The position numbers were made by a program, and so were the translations under genes. From CAVPKN01 sp964588495 (GTDB taxonomy: Bacteria; Chlamydiota; Chlamydiia; Chlamydiales; JAAKFR01), in NCBI GenBank assembly GCA_964588495.1, contig CAZPPS010000038.1, positions 1 through 22,461 of the forward strand: 22,461 nucleotides of DNA, read 5' to 3'. Under the pieces are notes generated by a model. The model searched no databases. It saw only the letters and a list, made by a program, of their open reading frames with translations, and was not told the origin of the DNA. This document shows, in pieces, positions 1-6,556 of this stretch (positions are counted from its first letter, which is position 1; every line of letters starts with the position of its first letter).

Positions 1-325
1 AGTTTATACGAACCTCTATTTCTAAGTGGACCGATTTTTGGGGAGCAGGTCAGAAACACCGTAAATAACCGTCGTTATAATCGTTATAGGTAATTCGCTC
101 AATTGAAGATGAACAATTGTTTGGATAGAGCAAAAGCTTATCAGAATTACTTTTATCTCTAAAACAAATGATAGGTGGATTATCTTGGTGAAAAGATGGA
201 CGATCTCCCAGCTTGCCCAATATAATGGCCTGGCCTCGGTCTATATCACAATGCTCCCATTTACCCGAAACATTACGCACCTCGATACCCCCAGAACCTT
301 CATAATAATTAATAATAGAACCAAA
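1..325 (-). repeat. Repeated domain, copy C (interrupted by TGA and by the window edge)
   Basis: Landmarks: AIILGK, HQDNPPI, then ITYNDYNDGYL. The TGA at 50-52 falls where copy A has an Arg-Ala and copy B a Trp-Asp, and the frame beyond it (PAPQKSVHLEIEV) fits the following strand region of the domain. Confidence 0.5.
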
Positions 326-685
326 TTTTGGCTCATGTTGTGAAACTTTCTGCTTTTGGGCTTGCTCTATGCGTGCAAGCTGATTTTTATCATAACCTGC
401 GAACATAAATTTTTGACCATCTTGCCCAATTTCAATGTTCGTTGTATCGGGTTGATAAGAAAGTGTATAATAGTTTTTGTGAGGATGGTCCCACATTATT
501 TCTAGAGATTTGTTAACCGCATCCCATTTAATCATGCAGGGGTAGTATCCGTCAGCAGGAGATAGATAAGGTTTGCCATCATCCGTTTTGAAATACAAAA
601 TAGGAGGATTATCTGTACCACATTTTCCTGTAAATTGAGTGCCCATTACGATGGCCCAACTTTTTGTATTCTCGTAATCTTTCAA
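50..685 (-). CDS. Hypothetical protein with two copies of the same repeated domain
   Basis: This 211-residue open segment has no recognised function, signal peptide or membrane helix. It holds most of one domain copy (residues 1-98: AIVMG, TDNPPI, a Cys at 50, GQDGQKF) and the first part of another (about 121-211: AIILGK, QDNPPI, YNDYNDGYL). The segment between them (100-120) is charged and rich in Gln and Lys. The only start in a usable position is TTG at 685, with a weak purine stretch upstream. The frame is open upstream to the stop of the preceding gene, and those upstream codons complete the first domain copy, so the true N-terminus is doubtful. The second copy is cut short by TGA at 50-52 although the frame continues. 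It may be the 3' part of a broken gene. Confidence 0.55.
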   Translation of the reverse strand: MKDYENTKSWAIVMGTQFTGKCGTDNPPILYFKTDDGKPYLSPADGYYPCMIKWDAVNKSLEIMWDHPHKNYYTLSYQPDTTNIEIGQDGQKFMFAGYDKNQLARIEQAQKQKVSQHEPKFGSIINYYEGSGGIEVRNVSGKWEHCDIDRGQAIILGKLGDRPSFHQDNPPIICFRDKSNSDKLLLYPNNCSSSIERITYNDYNDGYLRCF

Positions 686-736
686 TCGCGAATCTTTAAA
701 TTGATATACTTCTGCACCCTCACATTTACTCGTCGG
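392..736 (-). repeat. Repeated domain, copy B (begins before the annotated start of the 50-685 segment)
   Basis: Landmarks in order: CEG, AIVMG, TDNPPI, Cys then MIKWD, KSLEIMW, YYTLSYQ, GQDGQKF. The first 17 codons of this copy (736 to 686) lie upstream of the TTG at 685, which is the main reason to doubt that TTG as the original start. Confidence 0.65.
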
Positions 737-742
737 GAAAGC

Positions 743-1450
743 TTAAGTGCCCAATTTGACAGGAGAAGGAGAGTTAACCGATGCGCTCGATGGATCCAAA
801 AACAGAGGCTTTACCAATTTCTGTCCTTGTTGCCCAGTAGTGGCCGTTTCTTTCTTTATCTGAAATTTCCAGCTACCGTATGCTCTATACAATGTCAAAA
901 GGCCTGTTCCAGAATTGTAATTAACTTTAGAGCAATCCCTTAAGTCATCACGGTCAAAATCTGCAATAAGGGGGTTTTCTGGGTGCAAGGACAATTTATC
1001 CACTTTGCCCAGCACCAACACGCATTTTCCTGCTTGAAGAAACACAGATCCCTCGATATCGGCTGTAAGTTCAAAAATTGTGCACCCCTCGCAAGGCACG
1101 TTAAGATGTTTAGCATCTTCTATGGATGGTAAGATACTGCTTGCTAGAGGCTTCCAACTTGCCTTATTCTCAACAGGCTCGGACACTTCAGCAGCGTCAG
1201 CTTGCTTCGGCCAGTAAAAAACAGCTGCGAAGATAGCACCAGCTGCCAGAATATCTGTAGCAAGAACTGCAAATACAACAGGATTTTGAAAATGGCCATA
1301 AAGCTGCCAGGCAGCAATGGCTGACCCAATCAACACAATCACCCCAGCAACGGCAAGCCCCCCAAGGATCATTTTTTTTGTACAAGTAGGTTCTTGTGGG
1401 TATTCGAAGAGTGTTGAATCGATATTTGTTAAATCAGCTAGATGTGCCAT
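743..1450 (-). CDS. Candidate inclusion membrane (Inc-like) protein with one copy of a repeated domain
   Basis: This 235-residue protein is not recognised as a named family member. After a short polar N-terminus (residues 1-26) there are two closely spaced hydrophobic helices, about 27-51 and 58-80, joined by a loop of some six residues (HFQNP). That bilobed hydrophobic domain is the hallmark of chlamydial Inc proteins, which are type III secreted and inserted in the inclusion membrane. Residues 117-216 form a domain that recurs twice downstream (key features: Cys-Glu-Gly, VLVLGK, ENP, then a Cys and GQQGQK). The ATG at 1450 has a GAGG ribosome site about five bases upstream, and a TACAAT -10-like box lies at 1474-1479 on the minus strand. 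The frame stays open past its TAA. Inc function is an inference from topology. Confidence 0.7.
   Translation of the reverse strand: MAHLADLTNIDSTLFEYPQEPTCTKKMILGGLAVAGVIVLIGSAIAAWQLYGHFQNPVVFAVLATDILAAGAIFAAVFYWPKQADAAEVSEPVENKASWKPLASSILPSIEDAKHLNVPCEGCTIFELTADIEGSVFLQAGKCVLVLGKVDKLSLHPENPLIADFDRDDLRDCSKVNYNSGTGLLTLYRAYGSWKFQIKKETATTGQQGQKLVKPLFLDPSSASVNSPSPVKLGT
803..1102 (-). repeat. Repeated domain, copy A
   Basis: First copy of a domain of about 100 residues. Its ordered landmarks are CEG, VLVLGK, HPENPLI, a Cys followed by KVNYN, an aromatic stretch SWKFQIKK, and GQQGQK. These align in order with copies B and C. Confidence 0.65.
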
Positions 1451-1501
1451 GTTGCCTCACTTTATAAGCATCTATTGTAAAGAAATTTTGTAAATTTTAC
1501 A

Positions 1502-2170
1502 TCAAGAAATTGACTTCTTCTCGTTGAGGAAGATGTCGGCTTTTCCCCAAGGGAATCGTCCTTCAAAATGTTTTTTGACATCGAAGGCGTCGCTGTATTC
1601 TGTGAGTGGATAGCTGACGGTGATCACTTTGGTGCGGGGCTTGAGGTTTTCGAAGAGTTTGGCAAGCTCGAAAATCATCTCTTCTTCAAGACAAGTGCCG
1701 TATAGGTAGATCACTGTGGCTTGGGAGAGATCTGTTTTTAGAAAATTTTCTTGAATAAGTTGCAAATGCGAAATATTTGCCCATTTTTTGATTTGATCCC
1801 CTTTTTGGATAAAGGTGGGAACGAAGTCGATCCCAATGACCCGGCATTTGACGAAGATGTTGAGCCAAAAGCAACTACGGGCAGAGCCGCAACCGAGCTC
1901 AAAGACTGTATCTTTTGAAACGATCGCACACTCACGGGCAATTAAATCGAGAGTCGTTAAAGGGGTTTCCCCAAAACCATAGACATTCTTCTCCCCTTGG
2001 GATTTTAAAAAGGCTTTGGAGATTTGATGGGGATTTTTCCAGCAATAGTGGAAGAGAAAAAGACAATCGATCCAGATAAATTTCAGGTTACGCATGTAAT
2101 AAAGACACACAACGCGCAGCCACTCAAAAAGTCGAAAATAGGTCGTCTTGAGATTTAAAAAAATTACCAA
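1502..2170 (-). CDS. Class I SAM-dependent methyltransferase
   Basis: The protein (222 residues from the TTG) has a Rossmann-type methyltransferase core. Motif I is FELGCGSAR at residues 90-98, the acidic end of strand beta-2 is Asp115 in VIGIDF, and a later strand reads VIYLYGTCL. The layout recalls small lysine methyltransferases of the DOT1/FAM173 type, but the substrate cannot be read from the sequence. The N-terminal 45 residues are hydrophobic and aromatic, possibly a membrane-associating segment. The TTG at 2168-2170 overlaps the stop of the preceding hydrolase gene, which suggests translational coupling. A later ATG (residue 26) is an alternative start. It probably shares a transcript with the upstream hydrolase. 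Confidence 0.75.
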   Translation of the reverse strand: MVIFLNLKTTYFRLFEWLRVVCLYYMRNLKFIWIDCLFLFHYCWKNPHQISKAFLKSQGEKNVYGFGETPLTTLDLIARECAIVSKDTVFELGCGSARSCFWLNIFVKCRVIGIDFVPTFIQKGDQIKKWANISHLQLIQENFLKTDLSQATVIYLYGTCLEEEMIFELAKLFENLKPRTKVITVSYPLTEYSDAFDVKKHFEGRFPWGKADIFLNEKKSIS

Positions 2171-3171
2171 TTGATCGACTGCCCAGGTTCAAGAACCCTA
2201 AATTTTTCAGGCTCCACGTGATATTTCTGAAGCGCACAGAAAAGATCATATGGGGGTCGATCAAGCTCCTCTGAAGACAAGGGATAAGTCCCCCAATGTC
2301 CGGCAACGCTTAAGCTAGAATGCACATCTTGATGGATCAGCACAGATTCTTCAGGGTTGATGTGGACAGGCTTCATAAATTCTCTAGGTAAATAGGCTCC
2401 GATGGGAATCAAACTCAAATCCATTCTTTGAAATTTGTGCCCGATCTCAGTAAAATCAAACGCATTATAGCCGGTATCGCCTGCATAGTAAAACCGTTTA
2501 TTCTCTTTTGTGAATTCAACCACACATCCCATCCAAAGAGTTTTGTTCTGGTCCCAATAGCCTCTGCCCGAAAAATGCTGCGAGGGAACGGCTGTAAATT
2601 TGATCCCTTGTGTTTCGTAGGAGTCCCACCAATTCAGCTCTGTGATCTTGTTTTGTTTCCCTTTTAAAAAGACGCTAAGCAACTTTTTTACCTCGAGGGG
2701 GACTATCCACTCAATATCTGGAAAATTTTCATCTAAAGCAATCACCGTTTGTTTATCGAGATGGTCGTAGTGATTGTGGCTGATAATCACACAATCGATT
2801 TTTTCAATTTTATCAAACGCAGGCTCTGCTTTCAGCTGTCTTGCAGGACCCATAAAAGAAAAAGGGGAGCATCTGTCATTCCAAATGGGATCGACCAAAA
2901 TGCTTTTGCCAAAAGCTTTAATCCAGAATGTGGAGTGGCTCACCCAAGTTACTGTGGGCTTTGCCGGATCGATTTTTTCTTTGAGATTTGGGTAGCTAAA
3001 ACCGGTTGGGATCGGAGGAAGAGGGGTACGCTCTTCGTAATAACCCAGCATCCACAATACAACGTCCCAAGCAGAGCGCTTGGAACTTTTAAGATGTGGA
3101 TTAGAAAATTTTTCCATGCAATTGCCAAACAGACTTTTAACCAATTGAAGGGCGGCGAAGAATCGCCGCAC
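2164..3171 (-). CDS. NAPE-PLD-like metallo-beta-lactamase-fold hydrolase
   Basis: A 335-residue metallo-beta-lactamase-fold protein of the N-acyl-phosphatidylethanolamine phospholipase D/UlaG-like branch. The metal-binding motif HNHYDHLD spans residues 132-139. Further ligands and family motifs are His199 in PSQHFSGRG, Asp232 in AGDTGY, His270 before INPEE and His292 in GHWGTYPLS. The PSQHFSGRGYWD and IPIGAYLPR segments are what point to NAPE-PLD rather than to glyoxalase II or RNase Z. Such enzymes cleave a phosphodiester of N-acylated phospholipids; the bacterial substrate is uncertain. The first codon is GTG at 3171 with a poor ribosome site. An ATG at residue 19 is the alternative. The methyltransferase gene starts within its last codons. 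Confidence 0.82.
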   Translation of the reverse strand: MRRFFAALQLVKSLFGNCMEKFSNPHLKSSKRSAWDVVLWMLGYYEERTPLPPIPTGFSYPNLKEKIDPAKPTVTWVSHSTFWIKAFGKSILVDPIWNDRCSPFSFMGPARQLKAEPAFDKIEKIDCVIISHNHYDHLDKQTVIALDENFPDIEWIVPLEVKKLLSVFLKGKQNKITELNWWDSYETQGIKFTAVPSQHFSGRGYWDQNKTLWMGCVVEFTKENKRFYYAGDTGYNAFDFTEIGHKFQRMDLSLIPIGAYLPREFMKPVHINPEESVLIHQDVHSSLSVAGHWGTYPLSSEELDRPPYDLFCALQKYHVEPEKFRVLEPGQSINW

Positions 3172-3224
3172 TCCAGGAAGGCTTAACGCAAAACTCAGGT
3201 TAATATCACAAAAGCTGCTTTTGA

Positions 3225-4151
3225 TTAAACAGTAAGTAGTTGTCTTGGGATTTGGAAGACCACATCTTCGGTAGTAAAGATCACATCTTCAACATCTTTA
3301 ACGCCGAGCTGGATCAGACGTTCGATGCAGAGCTGGACGATATCTTCCGGAGTCGAAGCGCCTGCCGTTAAGCCGATTGTATTGACACCGATCATCCAAT
3401 CGGGATCGATTTCATCGGGGCCATTGATCAGGAAGGCGTTCACTCCCCTGATTTTGGCAACTTCTCTCAAACGGTTGGAATTAGAGCTTTGAGGATCGCC
3501 GATGACGAGAATCAAATCTGTCTGATCGGTAATTTCTCTCAAAGCCATCTGTCTATTGGTTGTCGCATAGCAAATCGAAGCGCTTGGAAGTGTTTCAACT
3601 TGCGGGTATTTGGCAATGAGTGCTTGCGTAATTTCTGAAACATCATCCAGGCTCAAAGTGGTCTGCGTGACATAAAACAACTTATCTTCTTGCGTAAACG
3701 GCAAGGTTTCAACATCCTGAGGTGATTCGACAATTGTCGTTTTATCAGGCGCTTCTCCTGCAGTTCCGATGATTTCAACGTGATTGCGGTGACCGATCAA
3801 AATAATGTGGTAACCCTTATCGGCAAATCTTTTGGCCGCTGAATGCACTTTTGTCACAAGGCCGCACGTGGCATCGATTTCTATCAAGCCCCTTGCCTTA
3901 GCTTCATCGCGCACACTGGGAGGGACGCCGTGAGCCGAATAAATCAGACGGGAACCTGTAGGCACATCTTTGAGATCTTCAATAAAGACAGCCCCTTTTT
4001 TTCTTAAGGATTCGACCACATGCCGGTTATGGACAATCTCATGCTTCACATAAATGGGCGCTCCCCATTTTTCCAAAGCTTTCTCCACAATCTCAATGGC
4101 TCTTACAACCCCTGCGCAGAAGCCTCTTGGCTTGGATAATAGTAGTTTCAT
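3225..4151 (-). CDS. ispH: 4-hydroxy-3-methylbut-2-enyl diphosphate reductase (IspH/LytB)
   Basis: This 308-residue enzyme is the last step of the non-mevalonate (MEP) isoprenoid pathway, reducing HMBPP to IPP and DMAPP with a [4Fe-4S] cluster in the cytosol. The three cluster cysteines are at 12 (PRGFCAG), 96 (DATCGLV) and 194 (ICYATTNRQ). Substrate-binding His41, His74 and His124 and Glu126 are in the usual places, as is the GDPQSSNSNRL loop. Length is normal for the family. The ATG at 4151 has a good TAGGAG site seven bases upstream. A GC-rich inverted repeat lies between it and the upstream protease gene. Confidence 0.97.
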   Translation of the reverse strand: MKLLLSKPRGFCAGVVRAIEIVEKALEKWGAPIYVKHEIVHNRHVVESLRKKGAVFIEDLKDVPTGSRLIYSAHGVPPSVRDEAKARGLIEIDATCGLVTKVHSAAKRFADKGYHIILIGHRNHVEIIGTAGEAPDKTTIVESPQDVETLPFTQEDKLFYVTQTTLSLDDVSEITQALIAKYPQVETLPSASICYATTNRQMALREITDQTDLILVIGDPQSSNSNRLREVAKIRGVNAFLINGPDEIDPDWMIGVNTIGLTAGASTPEDIVQLCIERLIQLGVKDVEDVIFTTEDVVFQIPRQLLTV

Positions 4152-4168
4152 GTCTCGCTCCTAAACGT

Positions 4169-4215
4169 GCCCGTGCGTCTGCCCGCCCCATTCCCGATCG
4201 GGCACAGGCACGGGC
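4169..4215. repeat. GC-rich hexamer inverted repeat, element 1
   Basis: The left arm (4169-4184, GCCCGTGCGTCTGCCC) pairs imperfectly with the right arm (4200-4215, GGGCACAGGCACGGGC). The centre contains CCCGCCCCATTCCCG, nearly the same as the centre of the large element upstream of fumC. It lies between ispH and the CPAF-like gene, just upstream of the ispH ribosome site, so it could form a hairpin in a read-through transcript. Confidence 0.75.
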
Positions 4216-4222
4216 TATTAAA

Positions 4223-5974
4223 TTATTTCTTTTCCACTAATTTCTCAACTGCTTCCAAGATCGCCGCCACATACTCCACAAAGTTCTCCTGAAGATCTAC
4301 AGCAGTCAAATCATAAGCAATATCGGGCCTTACACCCAAATTTTCAATCGGTCTTTGATCGATCCTTTCTGCAAGCGAACCTGTCATCACAAAGCCTTTG
4401 ATGCCCGAATGGTTCGGGAATTCTGTTGAAAGGACATACCCTCCAGCTCCTGCAGTACGGGTTCCAAAAATCGTCGCCCTCTTATTGTCTTGCAAAATGG
4501 CCGGGAAGAAATCCCCACCAGAAAAATCAAGACTATTGATCAAAAGAAGAATCGGTTTTGTATAGTTATACTGTGGATGGGGGCGAATTTCATCGACTCC
4601 AAACAAATGGGTAGGGTCGCTATACAATTTACCCTCGTCCCACTGAGCGAGCATGAAGTGACAAAACTTCTTCATGAGCTTAACAAACCGAAAATCAATT
4701 GGATAACCACCTAGAGTCTCTCCAAGAAGTGTACGGGCGCTCTCATCATTTGTGACCTTATCCAAATAGGGAATCAAAAATGTGGCCAGATGGATCTCTT
4801 CTTGCGTGAGGGCAATGTGGTGCTTAGGAGCAAAAAAGGGTTTGTTTGTCAAAGTTGCTACAAGAGCATACAGATAAAAGACAGATCCTCCTGGGTTATT
4901 CACCTGATCGATGATCAGCGCATCTGTTCTTCTTTCAAAATAATTCATGAACTTGCCAAATTCATCGACTTCATCTTCTTCACCCACATAATGGGGAAGG
5001 CGTAAATAGCCGATTTTCTTACCTGTTGGGCTTTCAAAAATATAGGCATCAAAAGAAGAATCGGTGGCTGATTTCCAGATCTTAGGCCCAAGGGAGGGAA
5101 TAAAACTTTTGCGGGCTCCCAAAGTGTGCTTATTGGCATCGTCAGAATCTAAATCGAGGTCCAGCGGCTTATCCCACAAAGCAGAGACCATTAACTTTTC
5201 AAAAAGCTTGTTTTTCGTAAGATAATTTTTGAAGTCTTTTGGCTCTTGATCTCTAGCCAGCAGATGCAAGCTTGTTTCTTTTCCAATTTTTGAAAAGTCA
5301 TTAATTTTTTCAGGCGTATAGCTCCAGTTAAGGACAACCGTTGTCTTTTTAGGATCTCCTTTGCGGTAGCCTGTGATAGTCACGAGTCCTTTTGGAATTG
5401 TGTGGCCCCAATCTCCTTTTCTTTGAGTAAGGGCCATCTCAGCCAGGGCCTGATCAGTCTCAAAAGTATTGTTACCAAATTCTTTCAATCGGAGCTCTTC
5501 AATGACATCCCCAATAGGTCGCTCGTCAAACATCAAAATTTCATCACCCTCTTCAAAAGGAAAATCTTTTCTAGCGGTGTGATCCTTCTCGACCCAAGCG
5601 ACAAAATAACGTCCTTGCGCCCCTTTCACACAAAATGGAAGGGTGGCAGACTCCGTTGAGAAAAACTTAATGCCCACGTGGTAATCTCTTGTCGAATTGA
5701 AAAAGTCTCTTAAAATTGTTTGGCACTCTTTTAATGTAGGGGCAGGATGGCTTTCAATTTTATTTTTTGCGTCTTGTATCGCTTGGTCCAAATCCCAATT
5801 TGCAAACTCGTGTTTCCAGACTTTTGGGGCATATTTCACTTCAAATATGTTGTGAATCATATTTAAATCAGAAAGGACCCGCTTTTTCAGAAGGGACTGG
5901 CCCACAGTTTCTTTAGCAGAAGCTGAGACACTGACCAACAGACAGAGTGGAGCTAAAAGACGCAAAAATTTCAT
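4223..5974 (-). CDS. CPAF-like secreted serine protease (peptidase family S41)
   Basis: Homologue of chlamydial protease-like activity factor, the secreted protease that acts on host and chlamydial proteins late in infection. The chosen ATG at 5974 has an AAGGA site and gives 583 residues, close to the roughly 600 of C. trachomatis CPAF; the frame is open 26 codons further up, but no better start lies there. A Sec signal peptide (residues 1-20, cleavage after VSASA) leads the protein. Likely triad: His99 (TRDYHVGIKF), Ser485 (LDFSGGDFF), Glu544 (RPIENLGVRPD). The 59-residue Ser-to-Glu spacing equals that of C. trachomatis CPAF (Ser499, Glu558). The region between is probably the PDZ-like and linker part. 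Family assignment is firm; proteolytic targets in this organism are unknown. Confidence 0.9.
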   Translation of the reverse strand: MKFLRLLAPLCLLVSVSASAKETVGQSLLKKRVLSDLNMIHNIFEVKYAPKVWKHEFANWDLDQAIQDAKNKIESHPAPTLKECQTILRDFFNSTRDYHVGIKFFSTESATLPFCVKGAQGRYFVAWVEKDHTARKDFPFEEGDEILMFDERPIGDVIEELRLKEFGNNTFETDQALAEMALTQRKGDWGHTIPKGLVTITGYRKGDPKKTTVVLNWSYTPEKINDFSKIGKETSLHLLARDQEPKDFKNYLTKNKLFEKLMVSALWDKPLDLDLDSDDANKHTLGARKSFIPSLGPKIWKSATDSSFDAYIFESPTGKKIGYLRLPHYVGEEDEVDEFGKFMNYFERRTDALIIDQVNNPGGSVFYLYALVATLTNKPFFAPKHHIALTQEEIHLATFLIPYLDKVTNDESARTLLGETLGGYPIDFRFVKLMKKFCHFMLAQWDEGKLYSDPTHLFGVDEIRPHPQYNYTKPILLLINSLDFSGGDFFPAILQDNKRATIFGTRTAGAGGYVLSTEFPNHSGIKGFVMTGSLAERIDQRPIENLGVRPDIAYDLTAVDLQENFVEYVAAILEAVEKLVEKK

Positions 5975-6009
5975 GAATTTATCCTTAAGTACAATAAAAT
6001 TCTGGCTAA

Positions 6010-6037
6010 TTTTTACAGTGAAGAGGTTAAATGTCAA
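6010..6037 (-). promoter_or_regulatory. Promoter of the CPAF-like gene
   Basis: On the minus strand a perfect -35 TTGACA (6037-6032) is followed after 16 bases by TAAAAA (6015-6010). Transcription would begin near 6003, giving a leader of about 30 bases to the ATG at 5974. Confidence 0.5.
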
Positions 6038-6060
6038 TGCGATAAACGACAACTATTATT

Positions 6061-6089
6061 TTGAATAATAAGAAAAAATAGGGTACAAT
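6061..6089 (+). promoter_or_regulatory. Promoter of the pterin dehydratase gene
   Basis: TTGAAT (6061-6066), a 17-base spacer and TACAAT (6084-6089) make a good vegetative promoter, with a start near 6096 and a leader of about 30 bases. The -35 box is overlapped by a perfect inverted repeat, TATTATTTTGAATAATA, at 6054-6070, which could be an operator. Confidence 0.5.
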
Positions 6090-6125
6090 GAAAATAAAAG
6101 TAGCTTTACTTAAAGGATTTAAGAA

Positions 6126-6455
6126 ATGGTTAAGCTTACCGAAAAAAAATGTATGAATATCGAAAAAGCCTGCTTAATTTTGGAAGAAGATGCCATTTTG
6201 ACCCTAAAAAAAGAGTTAAAAGACGATTGGGATGTTGTCAACGAACACCATTTGGAAAAAGAGTTTACCTTCAAAAATTTTAAAGAGGCTCTAGCTTTTA
6301 CAAATAAGGTGGGCGAGCTTGCTGAAAATGAGAACCATCATCCCGATATCTACTTAGGTTGGGGGAAAGTACGCATCGTACTCTGGACGCACAAAATAAA
6401 TGGTCTGAGTGATAATGATTTTATCATGGCGGCGAAAATTGACACCCTGAACTAG
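6126..6455 (+). CDS. Pterin-4a-carbinolamine dehydratase (PCD/DCoH family)
   Basis: This 109-residue protein has the full PCD pattern: an FKNFKEALAF helix, then HHPD at 71-74, Trp79, and THxxxGLxxxD from Thr88. The three active-site histidines (71, 72, 89) keep the spacing of the mammalian enzyme (61, 62, 79). PCD dehydrates 4a-hydroxytetrahydropterin to recycle the cofactor of aromatic amino acid hydroxylases; in bacteria lacking a hydroxylase the role is unclear. No hydroxylase gene is present in this window. An AAAGGA site precedes the ATG. The first 10 residues add a short extension, and an in-frame ATG at residue 10 is an alternative start. Confidence 0.92.
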   Translation: MVKLTEKKCMNIEKACLILEEDAILTLKKELKDDWDVVNEHHLEKEFTFKNFKEALAFTNKVGELAENENHHPDIYLGWGKVRIVLWTHKINGLSDNDFIMAAKIDTLN

Positions 6456-6462
6456 CTTGTTC

Positions 6463-6504
6463 TTTTTCGGGCACGTGCACAAGCACGCTCACGGGCACGA
6501 AAAA
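6463..6504. repeat. GC-rich hexamer repeat, element 2, bounded by TTTTTCG/CGAAAAA
   Basis: Degenerate GGGCAC-type hexamers (6468-6499) are enclosed by the perfect inverted pair TTTTTCG (6463-6469) and CGAAAAA (6498-6504). An inner stem CGTGC-acaa-GCACG is also possible. It follows the stop of the dehydratase gene and may serve as a terminator in either direction, although that is a guess from shape only. Confidence 0.6.
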
Positions 6505-6556
6505 ATGATATAAGAGTTTATTGTAGAAAATTTATTTGATCTCTATAGGTAGAGGG

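Larger units (their letters stand above)
1..1450 (-). pseudogene. Inc-like repeat-domain gene split by two in-frame stops (whole locus)
   Basis: Read on the minus strand from the ATG at 1450, a single frame runs to the window edge and is broken only by TAA at 743-745 and TGA at 50-52. The 19 codons between the TAA and the next candidate start (TTG at 685) are not random: they contain Cys-Glu-Gly followed by a stretch that aligns with the start of the domain in the upstream part (CEGCTIFEL versus CEGAEVYQF). The 16 codons after the TGA also look like a continuation of the domain. No frameshift is needed anywhere. I infer one ancestral gene that acquired nonsense codons, or stops that are read through. 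The alternative, two separately translated proteins, cannot be excluded, so both open segments are also listed on their own. Confidence 0.5.

Noticed and set aside
2749..3186. 145-codon plus-strand open frame inside the NAPE-PLD-like gene
   Set aside because: The minus-strand gene carries all metal-binding motifs; the plus-strand frame has no recognisable domain or ribosome site.
3204..3224. Terminator hairpin after ispH
   Set aside because: ATCACAAAAGC and CTTTTGAT could pair, but the stem is weak and AT-rich, touches the stop codon and has no T run in the right direction.
5975..6052. 26-residue extension of the CPAF-like protein
   Set aside because: It would place residues before an obvious signal peptide, and the ATG at 5974 has a good AAGGA site and a promoter about 30 bases upstream.
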